Below, one piece after another: positions 21,903-32,930 of a stretch of DNA of 64,000 nt. The DNA is from Hydrangea macrophylla (Eukaryota; Streptophyta; Magnoliopsida; Cornales; Hydrangeaceae). The DNA is taken from the NCBI GenBank assembly GCA_033977485.1, contig CM066982.1, forward strand, positions 29,986,218 to 30,050,217. Direction: 5' to 3'. The position numbers and the translations under genes are program-made. Each line of letters starts with the position of its first letter. Position 1 is the stretch's first letter. The notes under the pieces were generated by a model. The model worked only from the letters and a program-made list of their open reading frames with translations. It was not told the origin of the DNA and made no database searches.

Positions 21903-22031
21903 AGAATTTTGTGGGTATATTCACTGCAAACCCTCACGAGACAACACTCGTCCACTAGGGGAAACCTAGGGGTTTAACGGCTTGTTGCATTAGCTAAATG
22001 CAAACCGCGATTCCTGCGAAAGTGAGTTAGG
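21903..22031 (+). ncRNA. Conserved structured-looking block near the 3' end, element 1
   Basis: 129 bp almost identical to 61931-62058 of element 2, with flanks far more diverged. It can form a hairpin TTGCATT/AATGCAA (loop AGCTA) and a longer-range AAACCC/GGGTTT pairing. The location, about 130 bp before the polypurine tract, suits an RNA signal for packaging, export or replication. That role is inference, and an independent ncRNA is not implied. Confidence 0.4.
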
Positions 22032-22155
22032 TAGTTTTTATTCTTGTTATTTCAGTGTAGATAATCTGGATCGAGTTATTTTAGTTTTCTATTACAGTTT
22101 TAGTTTAGCTTTTTTTTTATTTTCGCTCTATTGCTAGGGACTAGCAACTCGCTAG

Positions 22156-22165
22156 TTGGGGGTTG
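22156..22165 (+). promoter_or_regulatory. Polypurine tract of element 1
   Basis: TTGGGGGTTG directly precedes the 3' LTR start at 22166. The same sequence precedes the 3' LTR of element 2. Confidence 0.75.
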
Positions 22166-23811
22166 TGACAAGCGGGGGTATTTGTAAAATACAACCGCGC
22201 TAAAAGAGGAAAAAGTATGGATTTGGTTTACAATTCCCCCGTTTATCTGCAATTTGAATTACTATGATAGTTTATGCACACATTGATTTAACTATGATAA
22301 GTTGTGTGTTTTAGCTGTAATTTGTGCAGACTGCAGTTGCTGTGTGAAGAATTGAAAGATAATGATAAAGGGAAATGCTGAATTGTGAAGGAGAAATGTC
22401 AAAGCTGAAATATAGAGTTCGAGCGATTGAAGACCGTTCGATCGATCGAAGTTTCGATCGATCGAGATAAGTCCAAGCAATCGAAGTCCCCAAGAGTTCA
22501 ATCGATCGAGAATTGTTCGATCGATCGAACATGCCTTTTATCAGATTTTTCGCGCACGCAGCAGAATAGAGGGAAAACCCTAGTATTAGGTGTCTTCTTT
22601 ATATACTCGTATTATAGATGTCGATAGGGACGCCCACTTTCACTTTTCATCAGTTTATAGAGAGTAGAGAGCTTTTTGTCTTGTTTTTGTAGGTTTTATT
22701 AAAGATCATCATTGTTGTCTTGGATTTTTTATAGATTAATACAGGTTTCATCATTCCAGGTTACTTTGTTTTGCTTTATTTATATTCTGCTTGCAGTTTA
22801 CTCTAGTTTAGTATGTTAAACTCGTAGTTTTACTTGTTAGTAGTGATTACACCATAGTTTTTCATGATTGCATGTTTAAATCTTAAACAAACAAACTTTT
22901 AATGGATTTTTACGTTAAGAATAAATCTGCGACACTCCAGACGATGTCTGAGTAGTCCCCGGGTTGGGAGATCACGATGAAACCGTGATCTCAAACCTCT
23001 GCCATGCAGCAGAATAATCCCTGTGTTCGATCGATCGAGATAGTTCGATCGATCGGGCCCGAGACACAGTCGAGCGATCGAAGACAGTTCGATCGATCGA
23101 GAGATGAAGATGTTCGATCGATCGAAAGCGTGTCGATCGATCGAACACCCTTTTTCTTGAGGACCTTCTATGCAGTATTCCTAGACTTTCTGTTTTACTG
23201 GATTGTTATCAAACTGTCCCCAAACGCTCAGTTTGTCAAAACAGTCTGTGAATTTTAAGCCTTGAGGCATTTTTCTTCAATAACTTTTGCAAACCACCCT
23301 CAATGCTAATACCATTGTAGGTGAGAGTCTTAACTATTGATTTAAACCGCTTTTGTGTATTTCAAACTCCATTGTGATGATATAGTCCCGGACATGAAAG
23401 GGCTATGGATTCTTTATTCTACGAGAAATACGGAATACTGTAGAGGACGTACTCCATTGAGCTTCAATGCAACTGCATGGTAGATGGCTAGGTCGCGGTG
23501 GATTCGTGTAATCCCAACATTCCTTTTTAATTAAGAAAAACTCATTTTAAAGTATCGCTTTAATTAATTAGTTGGTAATTAGTTTAATTTGGTTTAATTG
23601 TTTAATTTTTAGTAGTTGATAGATTGTGGGACTTTGTGTTCTGCATTGTTTTAAAATATTGAATTTTATCTTTCCCTTTTGAGATTAATCTAAGTATTTA
23701 GTTTAACACCTTCCCTGTGGGATCGACCTGGACTTAACCAGATTACTACTTGCACGATTACCTACACTTGGGTATAGCACACAAGCGCACACAGAAAAAT
23801 TCTTCGTGTCA
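22166..23811 (+). repeat. 3' LTR of element 1
   Basis: 1646 bp, the same length as the 5' LTR. It contains palindrome clusters at about 22418-22530 and 23026-23147 and TATA at 22598-22606. Several palindrome sites that are imperfect in the 5' LTR are perfect here (for example near 23046 and 23088). It ends TTCGTGTCA, followed by target duplication ATGAA. Confidence 0.95.
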
Positions 23812-24600
23812 ATGAATCTCCAACTAGTTAGAAGGGATTCATAATTATGTTAATTATTTCATACTTGATAGATTTAAGTTAGAAGTTTAATGATGTTATT
23901 TAGAATTTCATACTATATCTTGATTAAGGCATGTGGACTAACCCTCTGTTTTGTAGCGCTATTAAGGTATGACTTCTCAAACTCCTCTTTAGTCTATTTA
24001 ATTTCTTGATTTTATTGATTTTTCGACTTAATGCGCGGCACCTTAGAATTAGGTCTTGCCTTACGTGTTTATATGGATTAGAGACTCCTTTAGTTTTTTT
24101 TATTTACTTGCATGCATTACACGTTTCCATATTCACAGCTGGATCCCGGGTAAGTTCTTTTGTTCCCTATTGCATATCATATCGCTTGCTAATTGAATTA
24201 TGTGGTTTTGAATGATATCTTTATCATTAGTAATCTTACACCATTTTAGACATGCTTTTGAAATGGATATCTATATCTATGTATTAGTCGAGGGCACATT
24301 TAGATTAATAATTCAATTAAAAGAATATTGAGTAGAGGCCTATCATGAGATAGGATAAGAGGGGGTGTTTTAGTCTGCCGGACTCCTTCCCCTCTCATTC
24401 CATAATCCTCGGACCTAGAAATCTCTGGTTTTCTAAAAGATCAGTTTATTTTTAAAATGGTTTCTTAATTTTCCTTTTATAAATTAAGTGGCGACTCTTT
24501 GAATTTGTTTTGAAAAATTATTTTAAAAGTGGACCCAAATGCTGGTATCCATAGAAGGGCATTTTACTCATTAAAGACCTCGGAATTTGAAGACATTCAA
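23812..24600 (+). repeat. Continuation of Tat-like element A LTR after element 1
   Basis: AT-rich and non-coding. GTGGCGACTCTTTGAA at 24488-24503 is typical of the end region of Tat LTRs (compare GTGGCGACTCTGAAC at 46752). I infer that it completes the LTR interrupted at 9007. Its exact 3' end is not clear. Confidence 0.45.
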
Positions 24601-24713
24601 TTCATGGAAAATATAGATCGATGAGTCTGTGACGCATGGCCACAAACCCGAGTCAATCAGAGGTCCAAGTGAAGATATATGCCAATTCTACCAACAGCGT
24701 CAGTGCTGAATAA

Positions 24714-24786
24714 GGCAATCGATTGACAATTTTTGGCAATCACTTGGACCTTTTGGAAATCAATTGCTCGGGGCTTAATCAATCAA
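24714..24786. promoter_or_regulatory. Upstream CAATCGATTG-type cluster in relic LTR
   Basis: GGCAATCGATTGAC followed by decayed sites (AATCAATTGC, TTAATCAATC). It corresponds in position to 9260-9372 in element 1, but the core differs. Confidence 0.6.
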
Positions 24787-24874
24787 ACTGCATAAATGGT
24801 GCAAAACATCAGCAATCCTCTTAATGGGTGACAACCAAATGTTACAGGCTTGCTCTGGAAGGTCTATATCACTG

Positions 24875-24877
<3 letters not shown>

Positions 24878-24942
<65 letters not shown>
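24878..24942. repeat. GA microsatellite
   Basis: (GA)n with two GACA interruptions, at the place where the element 1 LTR has a short GAGAGTAGAGAG stretch; a local expansion. Confidence 0.9.
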
Positions 24943-24946
<4 letters not shown>

Positions 24947-25328
24947 TAGCTCCTAGTTAGTCCAGAGATAGTTTAGATGGAGTTTCGAGAGAGATTTCTT
25001 TGTATTTTGTAGGTTTTATTCAAGGATTATGAAGTTTCCACCATAGTTGTTCATCCCAACCTTGGTGTATTACTCATTCAATGTTTATGTATCAAATTTT
25101 TTAGATTCTTTGATTGTATTAGATTGATCAATGATAGTTTTCATAGTTTCACCATTGATTTCATGCTTTTCATTCTAAAATCCATGAATAGTTTAGTTGT
25201 AATCTTAATTTTACTTATATTTCGTATTCTGCAACCTCCAGTGTGCTAGAGTAGTCCTTGGGTTGGAAAAAATGTGATGAAATGGTGATTCCCAGCCTTT
25301 ACCATGAATTTTGTAGAATTGCCGGAAG

Positions 25329-25417
25329 TAATCAATTGGTCTCTATTACTAATCGATTGCCAAAAGTGGCAATTGAGTGGCAATCGATTGGTAAGGGACC
25401 TAAGGCAGTCGATTGAC
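25329..25417. promoter_or_regulatory. Downstream CAATCGATTG-type cluster in relic LTR
   Basis: AATCAATTGG, CTAATCGATTGCC, GGCAATTGAG, GGCAATCGATTGG and GCAGTCGATTGAC within 90 bp. The start-to-start distance from the upstream cluster is 615 bp, against 608 bp in element 1. Confidence 0.7.
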
Positions 25418-25640
25418 ATAGCAACTTACAGGCAGGTTCTTTTAAGTATTCCATAAACTTTTGCTTTGTAAGTCAGTACATGAATCAATTTTAAAAGTCT
25501 GATTTGTAAAACAGATTTAAAAGTGGAAGCCTTAAGGCCATTTGATTCGATTACTTCATAAAATCCCCTTATTGAATATCGTGTATGTTTAGTGTGCGGA
25601 TTGGAAATAATTGAGTTAAACAACACACATATATTTCAGT

Positions 25641-26799
25641 ACTTAAAAGCAAGTGAAGTCACTCCCCCATTGATCATGCAATTAATATGGTTAGCGTGAG
25701 AATTTCCTAACTTAATATCTTCTGAAATTATGGAATGCTAAATTAGTCACATAACTAGCAAAATGCATCACTCGGAAGCTTCTCGAGTATTTACCCAGAT
25801 AGGTTCAACCACACCGGATTTGGTACTCTTAATCCCTCAGAAAGCAGTGCTATAGTCCCAAATATGTAATGTACCTATGACACTCAGTACGTATATGACT
25901 GTTGCTGGCCAGCTAATGAGTCACAAAACATGGTGTGTTTCTAAAGAGTCTTCCCTGCCTATTAATGTCAATCCAACTAACTCGACCGCTTTCCTAGACA
26001 TGCCCCATATGAGGATATTTATCTCTTCGCCCCAGGATGGCAAGTTAAAGTAGCGTCATCAAGCATTCTCTTCATGACATAATCTCAAGTCATAAGGTAA
26101 CTGGTGTAGAATCCCCATTATAGGGAGACTACGTGGTTAAACAGCAATGAAATAGGGATTAATCCATTGCTCCACCAATGATCGAAAGAGCACATATAGT
26201 ATGAAATTCACGTTATGGCATTCTTCCATAAAAATGGGCATGTCACTTCGTGGTAATAGTAACGCCATACGAATCTTAGTCAAGATGTTAGATAAACGTC
26301 TAACCTGAGTTTTCCAGCACAATCGCACCTCCTAGCGCCCGCCTAAAATCTCACATTCGACTATAAACAGACTACATAGAGTTGTGGGCATTTTCTATGT
26401 TCGACCAAGCACCAACCTTAGGTATCATCTTAGCTCTAAGCTAAGGCGGCATATAAGGGTAACAAGGTTATATCTAGCTCACTATTCTTATACTGCGTAG
26501 ATATAAGTGTTCTAGCTCGCTTTCTTGGCGCTATGGACACACATGTCCTAGATAGCTAACCAAGTGCCATGAACACAAATATCTCATCTTGTTCTCCATC
26601 TTGCACTATACACATACATGTCAAAGTCTACTATCTCAGCGCTAAGGTGAATCACCCGTGTGAGTAGGTCGATTCAAGCCCAGTGACATTAAGGAAATGT
26701 GCATCCAATCCATTCATATAACAAATATATATGGAAAGCAACAATTATTATTAATAGATAATAATAATCTAATAATAATGTCAAGTACAAATGTCTAAG
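25641..26799. other. Non-coding stretch beside the copia relic
   Basis: No gene recognised. 26460-26650 has loosely repeated phrases (CTAGCTC, GCGCTA, ACACATGTC). It may be the LTR or 3' untranslated part of the minus-strand copia relic, but no LTR ends are found. Confidence 0.4.
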
Positions 26800-26900
26800 C
26801 AGATCAAATCCTACAAAGAACACATCTTTGGCAATGGGCTTGATCAAACGATCAGCCACCACGCTGCCATAGGAGATGTGCGTCTAGACAACTCCCCTTT

Positions 26901-27110
26901 GTGCAACTACATCTCAAATGTGACAAAAATGAATGTCTATATGCTAGGATTACCCAATGGCCCTTGAGATCTCTTGCATATGCTAAGGCTTATGTGTTGT
27001 CTCTGCAGATCATCACAATTTCATCACTACGAGGTGAAGAGCCTAGCCACTATAAAAACTCCTCAATAAAAAAAAGCTTCTCAAACAGCTACAAAGCACA
27101 CCACATATTC
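26901..27110 (-). pseudogene. Copia RNase H fragment
   Basis: The minus strand gives AEYVVCFVAV, stop, EAFFIEEFL, stop, then SSPRSDEIVMICRDNT. These match the order EAEY..EA..WL..L..CDN of copia RNase H, with at least two stops. Confidence 0.65.
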
Positions 27111-27177
27111 TGCTTAAATCGTGGACAACATATAGAAAGGTCTACAGTCCTGCGAACATAACGCAAGAACCTCTTCA

Positions 27178-27970
27178 CTACTCTTTAGTGATAGGACTAG
27201 GGTTAGTACGGTTATGAATAATTAGACCAACCGCATAGTAGACATCTGACCGAGTACACAACATAGCACACATCATATTCCCTATTACGGATGCATATGA
27301 TAGACTGGACATTTGTTCACTTTTCTCATTATTTTTAAGATATTGATCTAAGGTCAAGCCAAGTCTCATTAAAACTGGGGTTTTTATAGGTTTTTAGTTT
27401 TTTATGCGAAAACGTTCAAGAACCTTCATTATGTAAGTCTCTCGAGACAAACAGAGAAGCTTCTGAGAACGATCTCTCACAATCTAAACTCCCAACAAAC
27501 AGTTGGATCTACCATATCCTCAGGACAACCACTCTTTAGTAGCGGCAATGGAATACATCTAATTCCTAGCTAGAAGGATCTTGTCAACACTTCTTGAACT
27601 GCTTAATGTATATAGAGTACCACTGCCTAGACGACTGCTAGCTTGAGATAATAGATGGAACATTTGAGTCGGCATACTTTTGTGCTCATTCCCTTTGGTC
27701 ACAAAACCAATGGGCTGATCCATATTGATCTCGTAATCTTGTTTTCCATTGAGAAAAATAGTTAAAATATTCCATTGAAAAATTCTAAAGCTAAATGTAC
27801 GACAATCGCTAGGATTAGGTGAATGGAGTCAGATATCACCCTTAGGGAGAATGTGTTTCCATGGTCTATACCTCTCCGGGTATAACCTTTCTCTATAAGG
27901 CGTGCCTTGTATTTGTCAATTGAACCATTTGCCTTATGTTAGATATTGAAAACACACTTGTCTCCAATAG
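27178..27970 (-). pseudogene. Copia reverse transcriptase fragments
   Basis: Minus-strand pieces resemble the RT start (CVFNI, then KANGSIDKYKARLIEKGYT) and the RT end / connection region (LSYASVIGNMMCAMLCTRSDVYYAVG). In between, the frame is broken repeatedly and a full catalytic YVDD box was not found. Confidence 0.75.
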
Positions 27971-28806
27971 CCTTACGCGTAGGCGAAATATCAACTGACT
28001 CCCAAACCTTGTTCTCGTCCATAGAGCTCATCTCATCTTGCGTAGCAACTATTCACTCAGATTTGCAAGTAGTAAAAAAAAGTGCCCCAACAAAGAAGCA
28101 GACTCATCCTCATCTCTTGTGCACACATGAAAATATCTCCCTCGATCAAAATGGTGTCAGGAAACTTTTTTCTCATCTCCTATGACGTGCTACCTGAGAA
28201 TCTTGAGTGCCTAGTGGTGCACTCCCACTATCTGGTACACTCCCACCAATGTCTAGACGTGTACTCCCACTTGGCCGAAGACTAGTACCATTTTCAGCGA
28301 TTACTGGATGTGGAATCTCAATCTCCCCAACCTTGCTTAAAAATGGCATGCTGTCTTCAACATCCTCCAACTCATAGAGGTCAAGATCTCTCTTAGTATC
28401 ACCAAAATTTGGGAAATCATTTTCAACATCATTTGACACCATTAATGTCATTTCTACACCCGAGTGTTCATTATACGTAAGATAGCCTTTCGAGCTATTA
28501 GAATACCTTATAAAGATATGCTTTCTAGCTCTTAGGCATTGTTTCTCGCACTTATGCGAGGTATAGTCAACATAGCCTCCGGATCCCCACTAGCGCAAAT
28601 GATCCAAAATGAGCTTTTCGCCTTTCTATAGCTCATAAAAGGGGGTAGAAAGAGCTGACTGAGAAGAGCACTTAAGTATGTACGCATCAATCAAGAGTAC
28701 ATCCCCTTCAAACGACATTGGGAGGTTAACTTGCGCCATCACAGTCCTAGCCATATCTAGAAGTGTCCTATTCCTTCTTTTGCAACACCATATTATTATG
28801 GAGTTC

Positions 28807-29175
28807 TCAGAGTAATAAGTTTTCTGTACCTTCCCTTTTCTTCACGCAGTTCTCTGAACTGATTAGATAAGTACTCGCGTGTTTATACAGCGTGCAATCA
28901 TCTATAAAAGTGATAAAATAAGAGGCTCTATGACGTGCCTTAACATCCAAAGGTCCACAGATATCTGAGTGCACTAGCTCAAATGCTTGAGTAGCTCTAA
29001 CAACCTTACTAAAAAACTTTTGGCATGCTTTGCCAATTAAGCAAGACTCACACGTAGGTAGGTCAACCTCAGCGAGTGGGTCCAAAAGGCCTTCTCGAGC
29101 TAATCGAGTCATTCTATCACATCCTATGTGTTCAAGTCCAGCATGCCATGTCTTAGAATCATTGAATAACAACAC
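28807..29175 (-). pseudogene. Copia GAG-pre-integrase and integrase N-terminal fragment
   Basis: The open fragment contains WHAGLEHIGCDRMTRL (the WHxxLGH pre-integrase motif), then CESCLIGKACQKFF (CxxC of the zinc region) and FELVHSDICGPLDV, whose Asp is the first catalytic acidic residue of integrase. The frame is lost after FITFIDDCT, so the rest of the core is missing or shifted. Clear copia family, inactive. Confidence 0.85.
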
Positions 29176-29229
29176 ATGTAACAGAGGAAACTAGAATTAA
29201 CTAAATCAATTCTTAAGTAGTTATTCCAT

Positions 29230-29399
29230 GGGTAATGCTATGTGCAGATAAAATGTGCATATAAAGTGTGCACATAAAGATATGGGTCATTCATTTCGGT
29301 GGGGCCCATGCTTGCATATATGAGACCCATCGAAATTAATTGCCAAGATCATTATGTGCACACTTTATGTGCACATTTTATGTGCACCAATCATTATTC
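29230..29399. mobile_element. 170-bp MITE, probably Mutator-like
   Basis: Flanked by a perfect 9-bp direct repeat, TTATTCCAT (29221-29229 and 29400-29408). The ends are inverted repeats of roughly 50 bp; left GATAAAATGTGCATATAAAG pairs with the right-hand CTTTATGTGCACATTTTATG. A 9-bp target duplication points to the Mutator superfamily. No coding capacity. Confidence 0.8.
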
Positions 29400-29700
29400 T
29401 TATTCCATAGATAACCATATCCAAATAACACCACCACCAAAAAATGTCCATCCTATTACCATTGAATTAAAAAAGATCCCTTCGACTGCACATTTTCATC
29501 TTGTTAGTCTTGGTTGCAAACTTGTTAGCCCCACCCTGCCTCTTGGTAGGTTTACCCTTACCATTACGTTTAGGCCTACTATCCTTGTACAAACCTCCAC
29601 TTATGGAAGTAGAGGTCAAGAGTGTATCAATACGGTTCACCTCACCTTTTGGCGTTGTGTATTCAACTCAACATTTTAAGGAATATGTTAAGAAACAAAA

Positions 29701-30061
29701 ATCTTAACATTTCTATTGTGGATTATAATTTGCTTCATGTGGATCCACGACTTAGGCAGAGAACTAATCATAGCCTAAAATTGTAGTTCATCAGTCAGGA
29801 CGTTCCCAACAGTCTAATATCAAGAATCACACTGACATCGACCTTAGATGTCCAGTCATCATGTGCTTGAAATCTCACCTTATCACAGCCCGATCCCATA
29901 ATAGCGGAATCGAAGCCTGTGGCACGCCACCGAGGCTACTCCAATTCATTAACGTAAAATATCAGCAGAATAAACAAGAGTACAAATTCATAAATTAAAG
30001 TTATAAAAAAAATTCTCCATTTGAAACACTTAAAGAAAACAAACCATTTTGAAAACAGCAG
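29701..30061. other. Non-coding, LTR-like sequence
   Basis: No gene. Phrases such as GATCCCATAATAGCGGAATCG suggest degraded LTR sequence in minus orientation, but no ends are defined. Confidence 0.3.
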
Positions 30062-30345
30062 TCCAGTCGACTGATCAGGGGTTCGGTCGACTGGAAATGC
30101 AAGATACATAGAGTTCCAAGTTTCAGCAGCCAGTCCTGTCGACTGACTCCCATGTCCAGTCGACTGGGGTGTTAAACTTCCAGTAGACTGGTATTGTCCA
30201 GTCGACTGAATCCTAGCCTGAGCAAAAGATCTAATTTCCGAAATACCATCCAGTCGACTATGTCGGGAAACCCAGTGGACTGTTTTTCCAATAATTGATG
30301 TAGTGTCTAAATGACAAAGAGTTCCAGTCGACTAGACCTGGTCCA
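30062..30345. repeat. CCAGTCGACTGG palindrome array
   Basis: About ten copies of CCAGTCGACTGG or close variants in 284 bp, in two or three groups separated by AT-rich sequence (a phrase GAGTTCCA recurs beside them). The core GTCGAC is a perfect palindrome. This may be the regulatory part of an unidentified LTR. Confidence 0.85.
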
Positions 30346-32610
30346 GTTGACTGGTTTTCCTGCAGCAAAACATTCTGCAGAAATTTCTAGTTTAAAAGCT
30401 TTCTGAAATTATTCGGGGACCAAACATACTCTACAAACTCATACCAAAGCGATCCCAACTGGGTTATAACATTACAAAAACATAATTACAAGAGATTACT
30501 AACTATTACAACGTCATGAATTCGTTCTACGATTCCAAATTAAACATAGAGTAAAGGTCATAAATCCTCATTACAGCATTTCTATTACTAAAACTACGAG
30601 GTGTACATGATGAGTCGTCTCCTAAGTGAACTCCCAAACCCACGTGCTCACTTCTGCGATTCCTCGCTAGCATTAATACCTGAAATGGTTATTTGAATAA
30701 CCACACATATTCGATTTGTTTAAGCTAATGCTTAGTGAAAAAAACAACGATGCACATGAATGATCATTCACATCTCTACATTTCATACTAGTCTTCGGAG
30801 ATCCCACGTGTACGTTCCATACTCCTAATCCGCGACTCCTCGCCAATAAGTCCACGTGAAAAGGTAAGACTCACGTTTCTTCTCTTCAAACGTGCGACCT
30901 TATGCCTATAATGGCTCCACAACGATGGCTTGATACACGTACTCCTTTGACCCAAATAACAACTCAACATGCTCAAATATATTTCACCATGCTATTGACA
31001 TAATCAAAATATATCACCGTACAATTGGGCCTACTTATCAATATAAACGCCTAATATGAACTACACAATATATATCTATGAACTAACACATGCCTTTTGT
31101 AGATAGTACTTGACAACTCACACAGCTTGACTAGTACATGTCACAAATGACTCCATGTGTACCGATCTCTCTATCCATTATGGGCTCCACCAACAACAAT
31201 TGCTACAAACAAGACCCACCCCACGGAGCCCACTGTGAAACTCCACGACTGAGAAACTCGTCCCGAGGCCCACCTCAAGTAGCCCACGCCAAAGCCCCAC
31301 TTCGAAGACGTCCAATCTGAAGCCTTATTTCAGAGAAGCTTATTCCGAAGCCTCAGAACTGCCCGCAAGGAAAGCCACTTCGAATACACACACTCACCAC
31401 TCAGACATCCACCCTTGGTCCGGAAGCAGTACCTAAGGGTGGTCAAGTCCGCTGGGATTTCGGAAGCTCATGGCTAGGTGGCTAGAGCCGAAGGCATCTC
31501 CATAGCCTGCGCCTCATGGGCAAGGTTAGGGTTGGTCCCAAAGAGAGAGAGAGACACGTGAATTTTACGTGCCTAACCCCTATCTAGTCTCACAACCAAT
31601 AGACGAAGCCCATCAGCGCAAAACTTGTTTAACCCCTTAACCAACAGTGCCCAGTCATTTCAAGCTTGCGCTGCACCAATAAAAGAGAACCTTGGTTCCC
31701 GCCCTCGCTTAACCTCTGTAGCCTTGACACTCACCCTCGCTTACCTTCTTAGAGCCAATAGCAAAAGCCTTGGTACCCCCACTCGCTTAAACCTCTACAC
31801 CAGTAGCATTCCTTCCCCCTCTTGACTAATCAATGGTATTGGTTCAGCACCAAACGACAACATCTCCCTCTCACTTATCTTTGCTAGCTCAATATATCGC
31901 TTCGTCTACATCCCATTTAATAATCCCAACCATCTTAAACAGGAGCATTTAAGTCACCCACCTATCTTAAACAAACAGCCCACTAAGAGGATGCCAACTC
32001 GGCTTCACTCTATCATGTCAAAGCTTTGTAACTACACCACAGACTCAAGTATAAATAAGTAGCCTCATTTACTACATCAAACAACTCAACCCAACTTAAT
32101 CCTACACTAGAGCAAAGGATTAACAGTCATTCCTACTCTCACCCATTTACAAAACACTCCTATTGTCTTAAGCATGACTAGATCCTTCGTACTACAAGAC
32201 CCTTTGCCTTAGTTGACCCTTTGCCTTAGTTGACCCTTTGCTTCATCTTGTCCCTTCGTTTTCACCAATACCCTTCATTTTCACCAACACCATTCGTCCC
32301 ACCAAGACCTTTCGGTCTTACTATACCCTTTGTCTCACTCCATCCTTCGTTCTACTCCAATATTCACCCATCACCCCTTGATAAGATACATACTGCTTTT
32401 TCTCTCTCTTATTTGAGGCTACTTCAGTTCTCATCCGAACCCGAAGTCTCTCCGGATCCCATTATCTTCATTATGATTATTATACTTTATTAACTCATTA
32501 TACCCCCACTTATACCCCACATATTGTTCCACGTGTACTAACCTTAGCTTGCTTGTTATATCTCTCTATATCTCTTACACACATCACATTAGAACCTACA
32601 ACATTCTGTC
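30346..32610. other. Non-coding repeat-derived stretch
   Basis: No supportable gene. 32200-32350 holds loose repeats of CCCTTTGCCTTAGTTGA and CCTTCGTTTTCACCAA. 31340-31500 has CGAAG-rich text. Open frames here are short and lack family features. Confidence 0.4.
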
Positions 32611-32619
32611 TTTTATTAT

Positions 32620-32930
32620 TAGATGGGAGAAGGAAAACGCCCAACCATTCTTTTTTCCATTCAGAGGGAGAAGGAAAACTCACCACTTAAGCTACCAGTT
32701 CTTATCCCCTTTTCTAAACGGGAATAGAAAAACGCTGCACCATTCTATTTCTTTCTAAGGGAGAAGGAAAACTCTCTACTCAAGTTACCAATTCTTATCT
32801 CCCTTTACAATGGGAGAAGAAAATGCTCTACTTAAGTTACCAGTTATTATTTCTTTCCAAGGGTGAGAAGGAAATGTTCTACCTAAGCCACGAGCTCCTG
32901 TTTCTTTTCAAAGGGGGGAGAAGGGACCCA
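32620..32930. repeat. Degenerate tandem repeat with GGGAGAAGGAAAAC
   Basis: Five to six units of about 42-60 bp, each with GGGAGAAGGAAAAC (or a variant) followed by a pyrimidine-rich CCAGTTCTTATCTCC-type stretch. Non-coding. Confidence 0.75.

Larger units (their letters stand above)
9008..23811 (+). mobile_element. Element 1: near-complete Athila-lineage Ty3/gypsy retrotransposon
   Basis: This 14,804-bp element is bounded by two 1646-bp LTRs (TGACAAGCGG to TTCGTGTCA) and a perfect 5-bp target duplication, ATGAA, at 9003-9007 and 23812-23816. Order: LTR, tRNA-Asp primer site, gag-protease-RT-RNase H-integrase in one frame, two-exon ORF2, internal promoter-like module, ORF3, long non-coding tail, polypurine tract, LTR. 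I counted about 34 substitutions between the LTRs by eye, near 2 percent. Lineage assignment rests on the gag sequence type, the tRNA-Asp primer site and the extra genes after integrase, as in Athila and Calypso. It sits inside the 3' LTR region of element A. Confidence 0.95.
24600..25640 (+). repeat. Relic Athila-type LTR with a different palindrome
   Basis: Diverged but recognisable colinearity with the element 1 LTR: TTTTGTAGGTTTTATT near 25004, CTCCAG..GAGTAGTCC..GGGTTGG near 25240, TTTGTAAAACAG..AAGCCTTAAGGC near 25505-25540. It lacks the last part of the LTR. Palindrome clusters are at 24714-24786 and 25329-25417. No internal region is attached, so it is a solo or truncated LTR. Confidence 0.6.
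26800..29700 (-). mobile_element. Decayed Ty1/copia retrotransposon, minus strand
   Basis: Domains on the minus strand follow copia order: the basic end of Gag (about 29610-29480), GAG-pre-integrase and integrase start (29175-28807), linker (28451-28173), reverse transcriptase (about 27970-27178) and RNase H (about 27100-26980). Every part is broken by stops or frameshifts. A 170-bp MITE is inserted at 29230-29399. No flanking LTR pair is identified. Confidence 0.8.

Noticed and set aside
24878..24942. GA repeat as a GAGA-factor regulatory element
   Set aside because: Simple microsatellite expansion in a decayed LTR; no evidence of function.
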